The notes under the pieces are model-generated. The model was not told the origin of the DNA, ran no database searches, and worked only from the letters and a program-made list of their open reading frames with translations. A stretch of 64,000 nt of DNA from Salinicola lusitanus (GTDB taxonomy: Bacteria; Pseudomonadota; Gammaproteobacteria; Pseudomonadales; Halomonadaceae): positions 1 through 64,000 of the forward strand of contig NZ_PZJM01000013.1 in the NCBI RefSeq assembly GCF_003206045.1. The letters are read 5' to 3'. Positions 17,954 through 26,850 of this stretch are shown in pieces. Position 1 is the first letter of the stretch, and every line of letters begins with the position of its first letter. Both the position numbers and the translations under genes were made by a program.

Positions 17954-18928
17954 ATGAAACGCCACGCATTAACCGCAGCCGTTCTCTCCTCCGCCCTGAT
18001 GGGCGCCCTGTCGATCTCCACGCCAGCCATGGCGCAGGATCAGCAATACATCACCATCGGTACCGGCGGTCAGACCGGGGTCTATTACGTCGTCGGTCAG
18101 TCCGTCTGCCGGATGGTCAATCGCAGCGCCGAGGAGAGCGGCATTCGGTGCAACGCACCGTCCACCGGTGGTTCCGTTGCCAATATCAACGGCATCAAGT
18201 CCGGTGAGCTGAACATGGGGGTGGCGCAGTCGGACGTGCAGTACAACGCCTACAACGGCAAGGCGCAGTTCGACCAGCCGATGGAGAACCTGCGTTCGGT
18301 CTTCTCGCTCCACGGCGAGCCGTTGACCATCCTGGCGCGCAAGGATGCCAACATCCAGTCGGTGCAGGACCTGAAGGGCAAGCGTGTCAATATCGGCAAC
18401 CCGGGGTCGGGTCAGCGCGCCACCATGGAAGTGCTGATGGACGCCGAGGGGTGGGACACCAGCGTCTTCTCGCTCTCCTCCGAGCTCGGTGCCGCCGAGA
18501 TGGCCTCCGCGCTGGCTGACAACAACATCGATGCCATGGCCTACGTGGTCGGTCACCCCAATGGCGCCATCCAGGAAGCGACCACCACCGTCGCCTCCAA
18601 CCTCGTCCCGTTGAACGACGATGCCGTCAAGGGGCTGGTCGACGAGTTCCCCTACTACAGCATGTCCACCATCCCGGGTGGCATGTACGAGGGCAACCCG
18701 GACGACGTCGAGACCTTCGGTGTTCGCGCGACCTTCGTGACCTCCGCCGACGTCGACGACGAAGTCGTCTATCAGACGGTCAAGGCCGTGTTCGACAACT
18801 TCGATCGCTTCAAGCGTCTGCACCCCGCGTTTGCCAACCTGACGCCGGAAGACATGATCAGCCAGGGCCTTTCCGCCCCGCTGCATGACGGTGCCAAGCG
18901 CTACTACAAGGAGCAGGGCTGGCTGTAA
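17954..18928 (+). CDS. TAXI-family TRAP transporter solute-binding protein
   Basis: 324 aa, periplasmic. The signal peptide (MKRHALTAAVLSS... TPAMA) is followed by the TAXI signature ITIGTGGQTGVYYVVGQSVC and the later AVFDNFDRF and YYKEQGWL segments. The ATG at 17954 is preferred to that at 17948 because GAGG is then correctly spaced. It delivers substrate (in known members glutamate/glutamine-like or other small carboxylates) to the fused TRAP permease encoded 348 nt downstream. Confidence 0.93.
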   Translation: MKRHALTAAVLSSALMGALSISTPAMAQDQQYITIGTGGQTGVYYVVGQSVCRMVNRSAEESGIRCNAPSTGGSVANINGIKSGELNMGVAQSDVQYNAYNGKAQFDQPMENLRSVFSLHGEPLTILARKDANIQSVQDLKGKRVNIGNPGSGQRATMEVLMDAEGWDTSVFSLSSELGAAEMASALADNNIDAMAYVVGHPNGAIQEATTTVASNLVPLNDDAVKGLVDEFPYYSMSTIPGGMYEGNPDDVETFGVRATFVTSADVDDEVVYQTVKAVFDNFDRFKRLHPAFANLTPEDMISQGLSAPLHDGAKRYYKEQGWL

Positions 18929-19276
18929 TGGCCCGACGCCATTCTCGATAGAAGGCGTTGACACTCTGGCGCGGCGGTTGTCTGCAACCGCCGCGCCGTT
19001 GGATGGAATCCCCGCGACGGTGATCGTCGCATCGAATCAAGCGTGAACCGATGTCGTGTCGACGTCGGTCCACTCACCGGCCGCCAAGGGCGCCGGGCCC
19101 TTTCTCGAGTGAGAGAGTAGGGGGCACTGTTTTGCACAATAGCGAACGGAACGCCGAGGGCGAGATATCATCGCAAGGCGGACAGGCCTTGATGGCGTGA
19201 CGCTCCGGAGCCCTGTGGCGCAACGATTCGCTCGCGCAGGCAACGATTCCGTGTTTCCTCACGTCAGGATCTGCTC
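18929..19276. other. Long spacer between TAXI binding protein and permease
   Basis: 348 bases with no gene. Apart from the hairpin at 18968-18997 I see no certain element. A separate promoter for the permease is possible but not identified. Confidence 0.5.
18968..18997 (+). promoter_or_regulatory. Strong hairpin between TAXI protein and TRAP permease genes
   Basis: Thirteen-bp perfect stem GGCGCGGCGGTTG / CAACCGCCGCGCC with a TCTG loop, starting 39 nt after the stop. No U-tract follows, so it is more likely an mRNA-stabilising or attenuating structure than a full terminator. Confidence 0.7.
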
Positions 19277-21877
19277 ATGACCGATAACAAGACTTCCGGC
19301 CCCGATCAGGCCAAGCTGGAAGAACTGGCCGCGACCGATACCGGTGGTCGCAAGTTGACCGGAACGCCCAACCGCATCCTGCTCGGTGTGGCGGCGCTGT
19401 GGTCGCTGTTCCAGCTCTGGATCGCTTCGCCGCTCCCCTTCATCGTCGGGTTTGGCGTCTTCAGTGCCACCGAGGCACGCTCCATTCACCTGGCTTTTGC
19501 CGTTTTCCTGGCCTTCATGGCTTACCCGGCGTTCAAGCGCTCGCCACGAGAGCGCATGCCGATCCTCGATTGGGTGATGGCCTTGGTCGGGGCGTTCTGT
19601 GCGTCCTACCTCTACTTCTTCTACGCCCAGCTATCGCAGCGCCCCGGTGCGCCGATTCTGCAGGACGTGATCGTCGGTGTGGTGGGGATCGTGCTGCTGC
19701 TCGAGGCGACACGCCGAGCGCTCGGCCCGCCGCTGATGATCATCGCGCTGATCTTTCTGGTCTATTCCCTGGCGGGGCCCTATATGCCGGGGATCCTGGC
19801 CCATCGTGGCGTCAGCTTCTCGGGGCTGGTCAACCATCAGTGGCTGACCACGCAAGGGGTGTTCGGCATCGCGCTGGGGGTCTCCACCAGCTTCGTCTTC
19901 CTGTTCGTGCTGTTTGGCGCACTGCTCGACAAGGCCGGCGCCGGCAACTACTTCATCAAGGTGGCGTTCTCGCTGCTGGGGCACTATCGCGGTGGCCCGG
20001 CCAAGGCCGCCGTCGTCTCTTCCGGCCTCACCGGCCTGATTTCCGGCTCTTCGATCGCCAATACCGTGACCACCGGCACCTTTACCATTCCGATGATGAA
20101 GCGCGTCGGTTTCAGCGCTACCAAGGCAGGGGCGGTCGAGGTCTCCTCGTCCGTCAACGGCCAGATCATGCCTCCGGTGATGGGCGCGGCCGCGTTCCTG
20201 ATGGTCGAGTATGTCGGCATTCCGTATATCGAGGTGATCAAGCACGCCTTCGTCCCCGCCGTGATCTCCTATATCGCGCTGCTGTACATCGTCCATCTCG
20301 AGGCGCTCAAGGCGGGCATGCAGGGGCTGCCCAGCGGTAACCCGCAGCGGCCCTGGCTCAACAAGATCCTGGGTTTCCTGACCGGGCTGGTCGGCATCAT
20401 GGCGCTGGCATTCGCCGTCTACTACGGCATCGGCTGGCTCAAGCCGGCGCTGGGCGATTCGGCTTCCTGGGTCATCGCCCTGGGCGTTGGCGCCGTCTAT
20501 ATCGCACTGCTGAAGATTGGCTCTCACTACCCGGAACTGGAAGTGGACGACCCCTCCCAGGAGATCACCCAGCTGCCGCGCACCAAACCCACGGTGATGG
20601 TGGGATTGCACTACATCCTGCCGGTGATCGTGCTGGTGTGGTGTCTGATGGTGGAGCGCCTGTCACCGGGTCTGTCGGCGTTCTGGGCCACCGCCTTCAT
20701 GATCTTCATCATCCTGACGCAACGCCCGGTCGACGCTTTCTTCCGTGGCAAGAGCGAGCTGGCCAGCGACATCAAGCGTGGTGGCATGGATCTGTGGGAC
20801 GGACTGATCGATGGCGCCCGCAACATGATCGGCATCGGTATCGCCACCGCGACCGCGGGGATCATCGTCGGCGCCGTCGCGCAGACGGGGGTTGGGCTGG
20901 TGCTGGCGGATCTGGTCGAAACGCTGTCGATGGGCAACCTGCTGCTGATGCTGCTGCTCACCGCGGTGCTCAGCCTGATTCTGGGCATGGGGCTGCCGAC
21001 CACCGCCAACTATATCGTGGTTTCCGCGCTGCTGGCGCCGGTGATCGTGCAACTGGGCGAACAGAACGGGCTGATCGTGCCGCTGATCGCGGTCCATCTC
21101 TTTGTGTTCTACTTCGGCATCATGGCCGACGTCACGCCGCCGGTGGGGCTGGCCTCGTTCGCGGCGGCGGCGATCTCCGGCGCGGATCCGATCCGCACGG
21201 GCTTCCAGGCGTTCTACTACAGCTTGCGGACCGCGGCGCTGCCCTTCCTGTTCATCTTCAACACCGATCTGCTGCTGATCAACGTCGACTGGCTTCACGG
21301 GATCGTGATTTTCATCGTGGCGACGGCCGCCATGCTGATCTTCGCCGCGGCGACGCAAGGATTCATGCTGGTCAGGAGTCGCTGGTACGAGAGCTTGCTG
21401 CTGCTGCTGATTGCCTTTTCCCTGTTCCGCCCCGGTTTCTGGATGGACATGGTCGATGCGCCCTATGAAGAGGTGCCACCGGCTCAATTCGAGCAGGCGC
21501 TGGGGGAGATCGGCCCTGATGGCCACCTGATGACGCGGATCGAGGGGCTCGATGCCTATGGCGCGCCGACCAGTTTCGTGATTCAGGTGCCGGCGACGGA
21601 GGGCGAGACCGGGGCCGAGCGGCTGCAGAGCCTGGGCCTACATCTGATGCAGGAAGATGGCAAGATGCTGGTGGACATGACCGATTTCGGCAGTCAGGCG
21701 GAAAAGCTGGGCTTCGACTTCGATCAGCAGATCGTCTCGGTGCGTATTCCCAGGTCGCAGTTGCCGAAAGAGCTGATGTGGATTCCGGCGCTGCTGCTGT
21801 TCGGGCTGGTCGTGATGCTCCAGCGGCGTCGCCGCGGACCCAAGGACGGCAAGTCCGAGCACCTGGCGACCGCCTGA
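19277..21877 (+). CDS. TRAP transporter permease, fused small and large subunits, with C-terminal DUF3394-like domain
   Basis: 866 aa. The N-terminal part carries the 4-TM small-subunit segment (about residues 30-200) fused to the DctM-type large subunit (KAAVVSSGLTGLISGSSIAN, SSSVNGQIMPPVMGAAAFLM, GLPTTANYIVVSALLAPVI). After residue ~690 follow further helices and a soluble region resembling DUF3394. The fused form is the usual partner of TAXI binding proteins; transport is driven by the Na+ or H+ gradient. AGGA precedes the ATG. The soluble C-terminal domain has no known role. Confidence 0.92.
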   Translation: MTDNKTSGPDQAKLEELAATDTGGRKLTGTPNRILLGVAALWSLFQLWIASPLPFIVGFGVFSATEARSIHLAFAVFLAFMAYPAFKRSPRERMPILDWVMALVGAFCASYLYFFYAQLSQRPGAPILQDVIVGVVGIVLLLEATRRALGPPLMIIALIFLVYSLAGPYMPGILAHRGVSFSGLVNHQWLTTQGVFGIALGVSTSFVFLFVLFGALLDKAGAGNYFIKVAFSLLGHYRGGPAKAAVVSSGLTGLISGSSIANTVTTGTFTIPMMKRVGFSATKAGAVEVSSSVNGQIMPPVMGAAAFLMVEYVGIPYIEVIKHAFVPAVISYIALLYIVHLEALKAGMQGLPSGNPQRPWLNKILGFLTGLVGIMALAFAVYYGIGWLKPALGDSASWVIALGVGAVYIALLKIGSHYPELEVDDPSQEITQLPRTKPTVMVGLHYILPVIVLVWCLMVERLSPGLSAFWATAFMIFIILTQRPVDAFFRGKSELASDIKRGGMDLWDGLIDGARNMIGIGIATATAGIIVGAVAQTGVGLVLADLVETLSMGNLLLMLLLTAVLSLILGMGLPTTANYIVVSALLAPVIVQLGEQNGLIVPLIAVHLFVFYFGIMADVTPPVGLASFAAAAISGADPIRTGFQAFYYSLRTAALPFLFIFNTDLLLINVDWLHGIVIFIVATAAMLIFAAATQGFMLVRSRWYESLLLLLIAFSLFRPGFWMDMVDAPYEEVPPAQFEQALGEIGPDGHLMTRIEGLDAYGAPTSFVIQVPATEGETGAERLQSLGLHLMQEDGKMLVDMTDFGSQAEKLGFDFDQQIVSVRIPRSQLPKELMWIPALLLFGLVVMLQRRRRGPKDGKSEHLATA

Positions 21878-21994
21878 CGCCGCGTCGCGTCCGTGTCAAC
21901 ATGACGGCCGTCTCTCGCGAGGCGGCCGTTTTCGTGGCGAGGCGTCATCGCGCCGTCAATGCATGACGACATCATGACCGGAAGTGAGGTGAAC

Positions 21995-22447
21995 GTGAGC
22001 TTTCCCGACGCATCCATCGATTATCGCCGCCACCCCGAGTGCTACCGGATCGGTCATGGCGAGCGTGGCGTCTTTCATGTCCAGCCCTACAAGGACGAGC
22101 TGCTGCCGCTGTGGGCGATTCGCAACGAAGCCGATGCCAGACAGGCGATCGAAGACTTGAGCGCCAGATACAGGGCCTATCGCGAGCAGGACGATTTTGT
22201 CGGCATGGACATGGCGCGGAAATATCTACAGATGGGCTATACCCGGGCCCGGCGCTATGCGCGCTACCCCGGCGGGCGCAAGAAAGATGCCGACGGTAGC
22301 CTACGCCAGCCCGGCAATGCCGACCCGGAGAAGGCACGTATCGCCGAGCGCTATCAAGTGGCGCTCGACGCGGTACGCAGCGATGATGCCTATCTGCGTG
22401 CCAAGCGCGACTATCAACGCCGCCGCAAGGCGGACAGGCGTCGATGA
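21995..22447 (+). CDS. DUF4385 family protein
   Basis: 150 aa, cytoplasmic, basic at the C-terminus. Conserved-looking core: RRHPECYRIGHGERGVFHVQPYKDELLPLW, then DFVGMDMARKYLQMGYTRARRYA and a KRDYQRRRK tail (quoted as separate parts). The GTG at 21995 is chosen because GAGG stands five nt upstream and the protein then starts like other DUF4385 proteins; an ATG at 21959 would add 12 residues. Function unknown. A MOSC gene follows 52 nt later, possibly co-transcribed. Confidence 0.8.
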   Translation: MSFPDASIDYRRHPECYRIGHGERGVFHVQPYKDELLPLWAIRNEADARQAIEDLSARYRAYREQDDFVGMDMARKYLQMGYTRARRYARYPGGRKKDADGSLRQPGNADPEKARIAERYQVALDAVRSDDAYLRAKRDYQRRRKADRRR

Positions 22448-22499
22448 CAGGCCGCCCATGGGCGGCATTACCCGTGTGTTTTCTGACAGGAGCCCCTTC

Positions 22500-23300
22500 G
22501 TGCCAACGCTTTCTGCGATTTATCGCTACCCGATCAAGTCGACCGCGGGGTCGTCCCTGCGCCATGCGCGGGTCGAGGAGGAGGGCGTTGTCGGCGATCG
22601 CCGCTTCATGGTGGTCAAGCCTGACGGCACCTTTATCACCGCCCGCACCCATCCCGGGCTTCAGCGAGTCCGGGCGCAGTTCGACGGCGAGCGGCTGACC
22701 CTGACCCATGACGCCCTGCCCCCGGTGGACGTGGCTCGCGAGGAGTTCTCGGGCCACCCCTTCGATACCCAGGTCTGGGCCGATGCCTTCACCGCCACCA
22801 CCACTCACACCTCGCTCGACGAATGGTTCAGTGACGTCGCCGGCGAACCGGCGCGGCTGCTCTGGCTGGGGGAGCGGTCATCGCGCTATCGGGATACGAT
22901 CGGGGTGAGAGTCAGTTTCGCCGATGGCTATCCGTTGTTGCTGATCTCCGAGGCCTCGCTGGAGGATCTCAACGCCCGCACCGACGGCACGCACGTGATG
23001 GCGCAGTTCCGGCCCAATCTGGTCGTCGCCGGCACCGTGCCCTACGCCGAGGACGGCTGGAGGCGCATTCGCATCGGCGAGGTGACATTTCGTGTCGATG
23101 CGCCCTGCGCTCGCTGCGCCATGGTGACGGTCGATCCGGCCCGGGGCGAAAAACGTCGCGACAAGGAGCCGTTGAAGACGCTGGCGAGCTATCGACGCGG
23201 CGACAAGGGAAAAGTCTTTTTTGGCCAGAATCTGGTGGCGGAAAACCGGGGAGAGGTCCGCCTGGACGATGCCATCGAAGTGCTGGAAACGAGCCGTTGA
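22500..23300 (+). CDS. MOSC domain protein (YcbX/mARC-like)
   Basis: 266 aa. The N-terminal MOSC beta-barrel (LSAIYRYPIKSTAGSSL, GDRRFMVV) is followed by the MOSC domain with the conserved Cys in DAPCARCAMVTVDP, expected to bind the molybdenum cofactor. E. coli YcbX, the closest characterised type, reduces N-hydroxylated bases; unlike long YcbX proteins, no C-terminal ferredoxin domain is present here, so an external electron donor is needed. The GTG at 22500 has AGGAG seven nt upstream; upstream in-frame ATG (22458) is less good. Confidence 0.88.
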   Translation: MPTLSAIYRYPIKSTAGSSLRHARVEEEGVVGDRRFMVVKPDGTFITARTHPGLQRVRAQFDGERLTLTHDALPPVDVAREEFSGHPFDTQVWADAFTATTTHTSLDEWFSDVAGEPARLLWLGERSSRYRDTIGVRVSFADGYPLLLISEASLEDLNARTDGTHVMAQFRPNLVVAGTVPYAEDGWRRIRIGEVTFRVDAPCARCAMVTVDPARGEKRRDKEPLKTLASYRRGDKGKVFFGQNLVAENRGEVRLDDAIEVLETSR

Positions 23301-23925
23301 GACGACCCGTCGAGGTGAACCGGGGATGAACCTGTCATGAATTGAAGATGAACGTAGTCTTCCGGTAACGTTCAGATAACCTGAACTGTCGACCGGATGA
23401 GTATCGTTCATCTTCACGCAAGGTTATCGATCAAATTGTTACATTAGTTTTTATTAAATATTCGATGTGTCCGAGCGGGTGACCGACAAGCGGCCATCCG
23501 CATGATGGCGCCTTTCATCCAGCGTTAATCCGCCATTCACCGCCCGTTCAGACTCGCCGCCGAAAGCCGCTCGAATCGGGGTGACACTCTGGACAGCAGC
23601 ATGGCCGCTAGCCCTCTCTGCATGTAACGGCGTGTGAGTGCCGATGTCTGGCCGGCATTCCTGAATCAACATTCAATCACCTCGCGTTACAAAATTTGCC
23701 GTCGGCAAATCACTTTTTGCTTGCCCGCACCTACCCCTCCGCCTTACGACTTTAAGCGAAGCCTACGCCTTTGGTCTCATGGCTGCTCCCAACCGTCATC
23801 GAGTCGTCGGCAAGGCCGGGAAATTTCGAGTTTGGGTTTATCCGTCACGCAATGGCGTCAGTCGACTCAAAAGCCATGATGGCGCTGAACGACGACCCGC
23901 CATTGGTCATCTAGGGGTGTTAGAC
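23301..23925. other. Long intergenic region with nested stem structure
   Basis: About 625 bases with no credible gene. The first ~150 bases contain three coaxially nested inverted repeats (23343-23416, described separately), then an AT-rich stretch TTTTTATTAAATATT. The remainder, up to the carbonic anhydrase gene, presumably holds that gene's promoter; none was clearly identified. Confidence 0.6.
23343..23416. ncRNA. Candidate structured RNA or long stem-loop
   Basis: Three nested inverted repeats share one centre near 23379: TGAAGATGAACG / CGTTCATCTTCA (12 bp, 23343-23354 with 23405-23416), TCCGGT / ACCGGA (23361-23366 with 23392-23397) and GTTCAG / CTGAAC (23370-23375 with 23381-23386, loop ATAAC). 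Together they give a 74-nt hairpin with two internal loops. It starts 43 nt after the MOSC stop. Whether it acts as RNA (terminator, small RNA) or DNA (operator) is not decidable here. Confidence 0.5.
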
Positions 23926-24585
23926 ATGCAATTCTTCGATCGTCTGCTGCTTGAAAACCGCGCCTGGGCCGCCGGCATGAAAATGGCCGATCCAGGCATC
24001 TTCGAACGTCTGCATGAGGGGCAGGCGCCCGCCGCGCTGTGGATTGGCTGCTGCGACAGTCGCGTACCGGCGGAGCAGATCTGCAACGCCAAGCCCGGTG
24101 AGCTGTTCATTCACCGCAATATCGCCAACCTGGTGCACGAGGACGATGCCAATGTATCGAGCGTCCTGGAGTTCGCCATCAACGCGCTGAAGGTGGATCA
24201 CATCATCGTCTGTGGCCACCGTGGCTGCGGCGGTATCCAGGCGGCGGTGAGCGGTGGTGACGCCCTGCAGGCCTTGCCGTACGTCGACCAGCACCTGGGC
24301 CAGGTCAAGCAACTGGTCGCCGAGCGCGAGGAAGAACTCGGGCGTTTCTCGCAGTTGAGCGAGAAGGTCGACCATGTCGTCGAGCTCAACGTCATCGCGC
24401 AGATCGAGCGACTGTCGACCATGTCACTGGTCACCGACAGTTGGCAGGCGCGCAAGGCGCCGAGTCTGCACGGATGGGTCTACGACCTGGCGAGTGGGCA
24501 CCTGGAAGAGGTCTATCGTCGCGAGCCCGATTGGGCGGAAGGCGCCTCCGCCGAGCCGACCTGGCAGCGCGCTGCCGCCGGGTGA
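23926..24585 (+). CDS. can: Beta-class carbonic anhydrase
   Basis: 219 aa, the length of E. coli Can. Interconverts CO2 and bicarbonate in the cytoplasm using one zinc. The zinc ligands Cys42, Asp44, His98 and Cys101 are all present and at the same numbers as in E. coli Can (CCDSR motif at 42-46; GHRGC at 97-101). ATG at 23926 with AGGGG nine nt upstream; a longer in-frame reading from 23779 adds an uncharacteristic N-terminus. It is followed 43 nt later by a SulP anion transporter, suggesting joint bicarbonate supply. Confidence 0.95.
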   Translation: MQFFDRLLLENRAWAAGMKMADPGIFERLHEGQAPAALWIGCCDSRVPAEQICNAKPGELFIHRNIANLVHEDDANVSSVLEFAINALKVDHIIVCGHRGCGGIQAAVSGGDALQALPYVDQHLGQVKQLVAEREEELGRFSQLSEKVDHVVELNVIAQIERLSTMSLVTDSWQARKAPSLHGWVYDLASGHLEEVYRREPDWAEGASAEPTWQRAAAG

Positions 24586-24628
24586 GCCGACACTTACCGC
24601 TGTGACTCATGGACTCGAGGACACGACA

Positions 24629-26233
24629 ATGACACAAACGACACGATCGGCACCGTCGACCCACACGGCATCGAATCGGCACGACCGGCCCACCACGCTC
24701 TCCCTACGTCATCTCTCGCGGGACATTCCTGCCGGTATCGTGGTCTTTCTAGTGGCGATTCCACTCTGTCTGGGGATCGCTTTGGCCTCGGGGGCACCGC
24801 CCATTGCCGGGCTGGTGGCCGGCATGGTCGGTGGGCTGGTGGTGACGATGTTCAGCGGTTCGGCGCTCAGCGTCAGCGGTCCGGCGGCCGGCCTGACCGT
24901 CATCGTGCTGGATGCGATCGAACAGTTGGGCAGCTTTTCCGCTTTCCTGATCGCGGTGGTGCTGGCCGGTGCGCTGCAGCTGCTGATGGGGATCTTCAAG
25001 CTGGGCCGGATCGGCGCCTTCGTGCCGACCTCGGTGATCAAGGGCATGCTGGCCGGCATCGGCCTGATCCTGGTGCTGGGGCAATTCCCGATGGCGCTGG
25101 GACATCCGCTGGAGGACATGCCCTCGATCACCGAACCGGTCGCCCTGTTCAGCGGTATCTCGCCGCTGGCCACGCTGATCGCGCTGTTCAGCCTGGCGCT
25201 GCTGGTGCTGTGGGAACAGCCGGTGATCAAGCGGCACCGGGCACTGGCATTGATCCCGGGGCCGCTGCTGGTGGTGCTCGGCAGTATTGCCATCGATCGC
25301 CTGGTGGGCGGCGCGATGCCCGGCTGGGCGCTGGGCGCGGGGCACCACATCGATCTTGGCGGTCTGTCCGGACCCTCGGAGCTGATCGCCCAGATGGCAC
25401 GTCCCGATCTCGGTGCGCTGGCCAATCCGGCGGTCTATACGGTCGCCATCACCATCGCCATCATCGCCAGCCTCGAGACGCTGTTGAGCCTGGAGGCCAT
25501 CGACAAGCTCGATCCGCTCAAGCGGCACTCGCCGCCGCACCGCGAATTGAAGGCCCAGGGCATCGGCAACATGGTGTGCGGGCTGGTCGGGGCGCTGCCG
25601 GTCACCGCGGTGATCGTGCGCAGCTCCGCCAACGCCAATGCCGGCGGACGTACCCGGCTGTCGAGCCTGATTCACGGCGGGCTGCTGCTGGTGAGCGTGG
25701 CGTTTCTGGCGGTTTGGCTCGAGCTGATTCCCCTGGCGACGCTAGCGGCGATCCTGCTGCACACCGGCTACAAGCTGGCCAAGCCGGCACTGTTCATGGA
25801 GCAGTATCGCGAAGGCATGCGTCGCTTCATTCCCTTCACCGTGACGGTGGTCACGATTCTCGCCACCGACCTGCTGATGGGCGTACTGGTGGGACTGGTC
25901 TGCAGCCTCTACTTCCTGCTCCAGTCCGGCTACCGCTCGGCCATCACCTGCACCCGGCGCGGCGAGCACATGCTGCTGAAGTTCCAGCAGGATGTGTCGT
26001 TTCTGAACCGTGAGGAGATGCGCCAGTGTCTCGACGCCGTACCGGACAACGGCGAACTGATCATCGATGCCCGCGGGGCGAACTACATCGATCCCGACAT
26101 CCGCGAGGACATCGACCGATTCGTCGACAATGCGGCAGCACGCGGGATCGTGGTGGAGCTGCGTGACGTGGAAGGCACCAACGGCACCTTCGGCCATGTC
26201 GAATCGCCTCCCGGCGCCGCTCACGCGGTCTGA
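24629..26233 (+). CDS. SulP-family anion transporter with STAS domain
   Basis: 534 aa: about 12-14 membrane helices (SGPAAGLTVIVLDAIEQLG, FVPTSVIKGMLAGIGLILVL and the helix VYTVAITIAIIASLETLLSL) followed by a C-terminal STAS-like domain (~450-520; LLKFQQDVSFLNREEM... GELIIDARGANYIDPD). Starts MTQTTRSAPS; GAGG is upstream. SulP proteins next to beta-carbonic anhydrases are generally taken to be bicarbonate (or sulfate) importers, often Na+-coupled. Here the gene pair lies on one strand 43 nt apart and ends at the terminator at 26260-26290. The substrate is inferred from context. Confidence 0.88.
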   Translation: MTQTTRSAPSTHTASNRHDRPTTLSLRHLSRDIPAGIVVFLVAIPLCLGIALASGAPPIAGLVAGMVGGLVVTMFSGSALSVSGPAAGLTVIVLDAIEQLGSFSAFLIAVVLAGALQLLMGIFKLGRIGAFVPTSVIKGMLAGIGLILVLGQFPMALGHPLEDMPSITEPVALFSGISPLATLIALFSLALLVLWEQPVIKRHRALALIPGPLLVVLGSIAIDRLVGGAMPGWALGAGHHIDLGGLSGPSELIAQMARPDLGALANPAVYTVAITIAIIASLETLLSLEAIDKLDPLKRHSPPHRELKAQGIGNMVCGLVGALPVTAVIVRSSANANAGGRTRLSSLIHGGLLLVSVAFLAVWLELIPLATLAAILLHTGYKLAKPALFMEQYREGMRRFIPFTVTVVTILATDLLMGVLVGLVCSLYFLLQSGYRSAITCTRRGEHMLLKFQQDVSFLNREEMRQCLDAVPDNGELIIDARGANYIDPDIREDIDRFVDNAAARGIVVELRDVEGTNGTFGHVESPPGAAHAV

Positions 26234-26259
26234 TCGATGTCCGGTGCGTCCGGCAGTGA

Positions 26260-26290
26260 CCGCCGCGCCTCTGAAGAGGCGCGGCGGTTT
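26260..26290 (+). terminator. Terminator of the carbonic anhydrase-SulP operon
   Basis: Perfect 12-bp stem CCGCCGCGCCTC / GAGGCGCGGCGG with a TGAA loop followed by TTTGCGTTT. It may also act on the convergent GNAT gene. Confidence 0.85.
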
Positions 26291-26379
26291 GCGTTTCAGC
26301 GGTCCGGTATCACTGGCCTCGCCCTGTCATGTCGACGCCCCGGCTTGCCCGGTACCGAGTGTCGAGCGACCATCGCGGG

Positions 26380-26850
26380 TCAGAGCGGCTTGCGCAGATA
26401 GACGCGCTTCAGCCCGAGCTCTTCGGCGCGATGCGTCTCCATGTAGCCGTAGCGTCGGTAGATCGCCAGATTCTCGTGCATCAGCTCCTGGGTGTAGAGC
26501 GTGATGTCGCGAAAGCCCAACTGGCGAGCGCGGGCTTCCGCGAACGCCAGCAAGATCCGGCCGAAGCCGCGGCCCTGGGCGGACGAGCTGACCGCCACGT
26601 TGTCCAGCAGCAGGGTGTCGGGCTTGGGGATCAGCACCAGCAGGCCGACGATCTCGCCGCCGGCCTGCAGCAGGTTGACGTAACCGGCATCGATATAGCG
26701 CGCATAGCGCTTGTCGTCGATGTCCTGTATCGGCCCCGGCGTCTTGCCGATGCGGGCGATGTAGTGGCCGTAGGCTTCGCGGACCAGCGCTTCCACCACG
26801 CTCAAGTCCTCGGCGGTGGCCACACGCAGCCTGGCATTCGTCGGGTTCAT
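26380..26850 (-). CDS. GNAT-family N-acetyltransferase
   Basis: 156 aa. Motif A is LDNVAVSSSAQGRGFGRILL, followed by LYTQELMHENLAIYRRYGY, a common ending in small-molecule GNAT enzymes. Its ATG overlaps the stop of the PhoD-like phosphatase gene (ATGA), so the two are co-translated. The acceptor is unknown. There is no ribbon-helix-helix partner, so it is not a TacA-type toxin. Confidence 0.86.
   Translation of the reverse strand: MNPTNARLRVATAEDLSVVEALVREAYGHYIARIGKTPGPIQDIDDKRYARYIDAGYVNLLQAGGEIVGLLVLIPKPDTLLLDNVAVSSSAQGRGFGRILLAFAEARARQLGFRDITLYTQELMHENLAIYRRYGYMETHRAEELGLKRVYLRKPL

Noticed and set aside
26380-26850. GNAT gene as a toxin of a TacAT-type system
   Set aside because: No ribbon-helix-helix antitoxin gene precedes it; the neighbour is a phosphatase.
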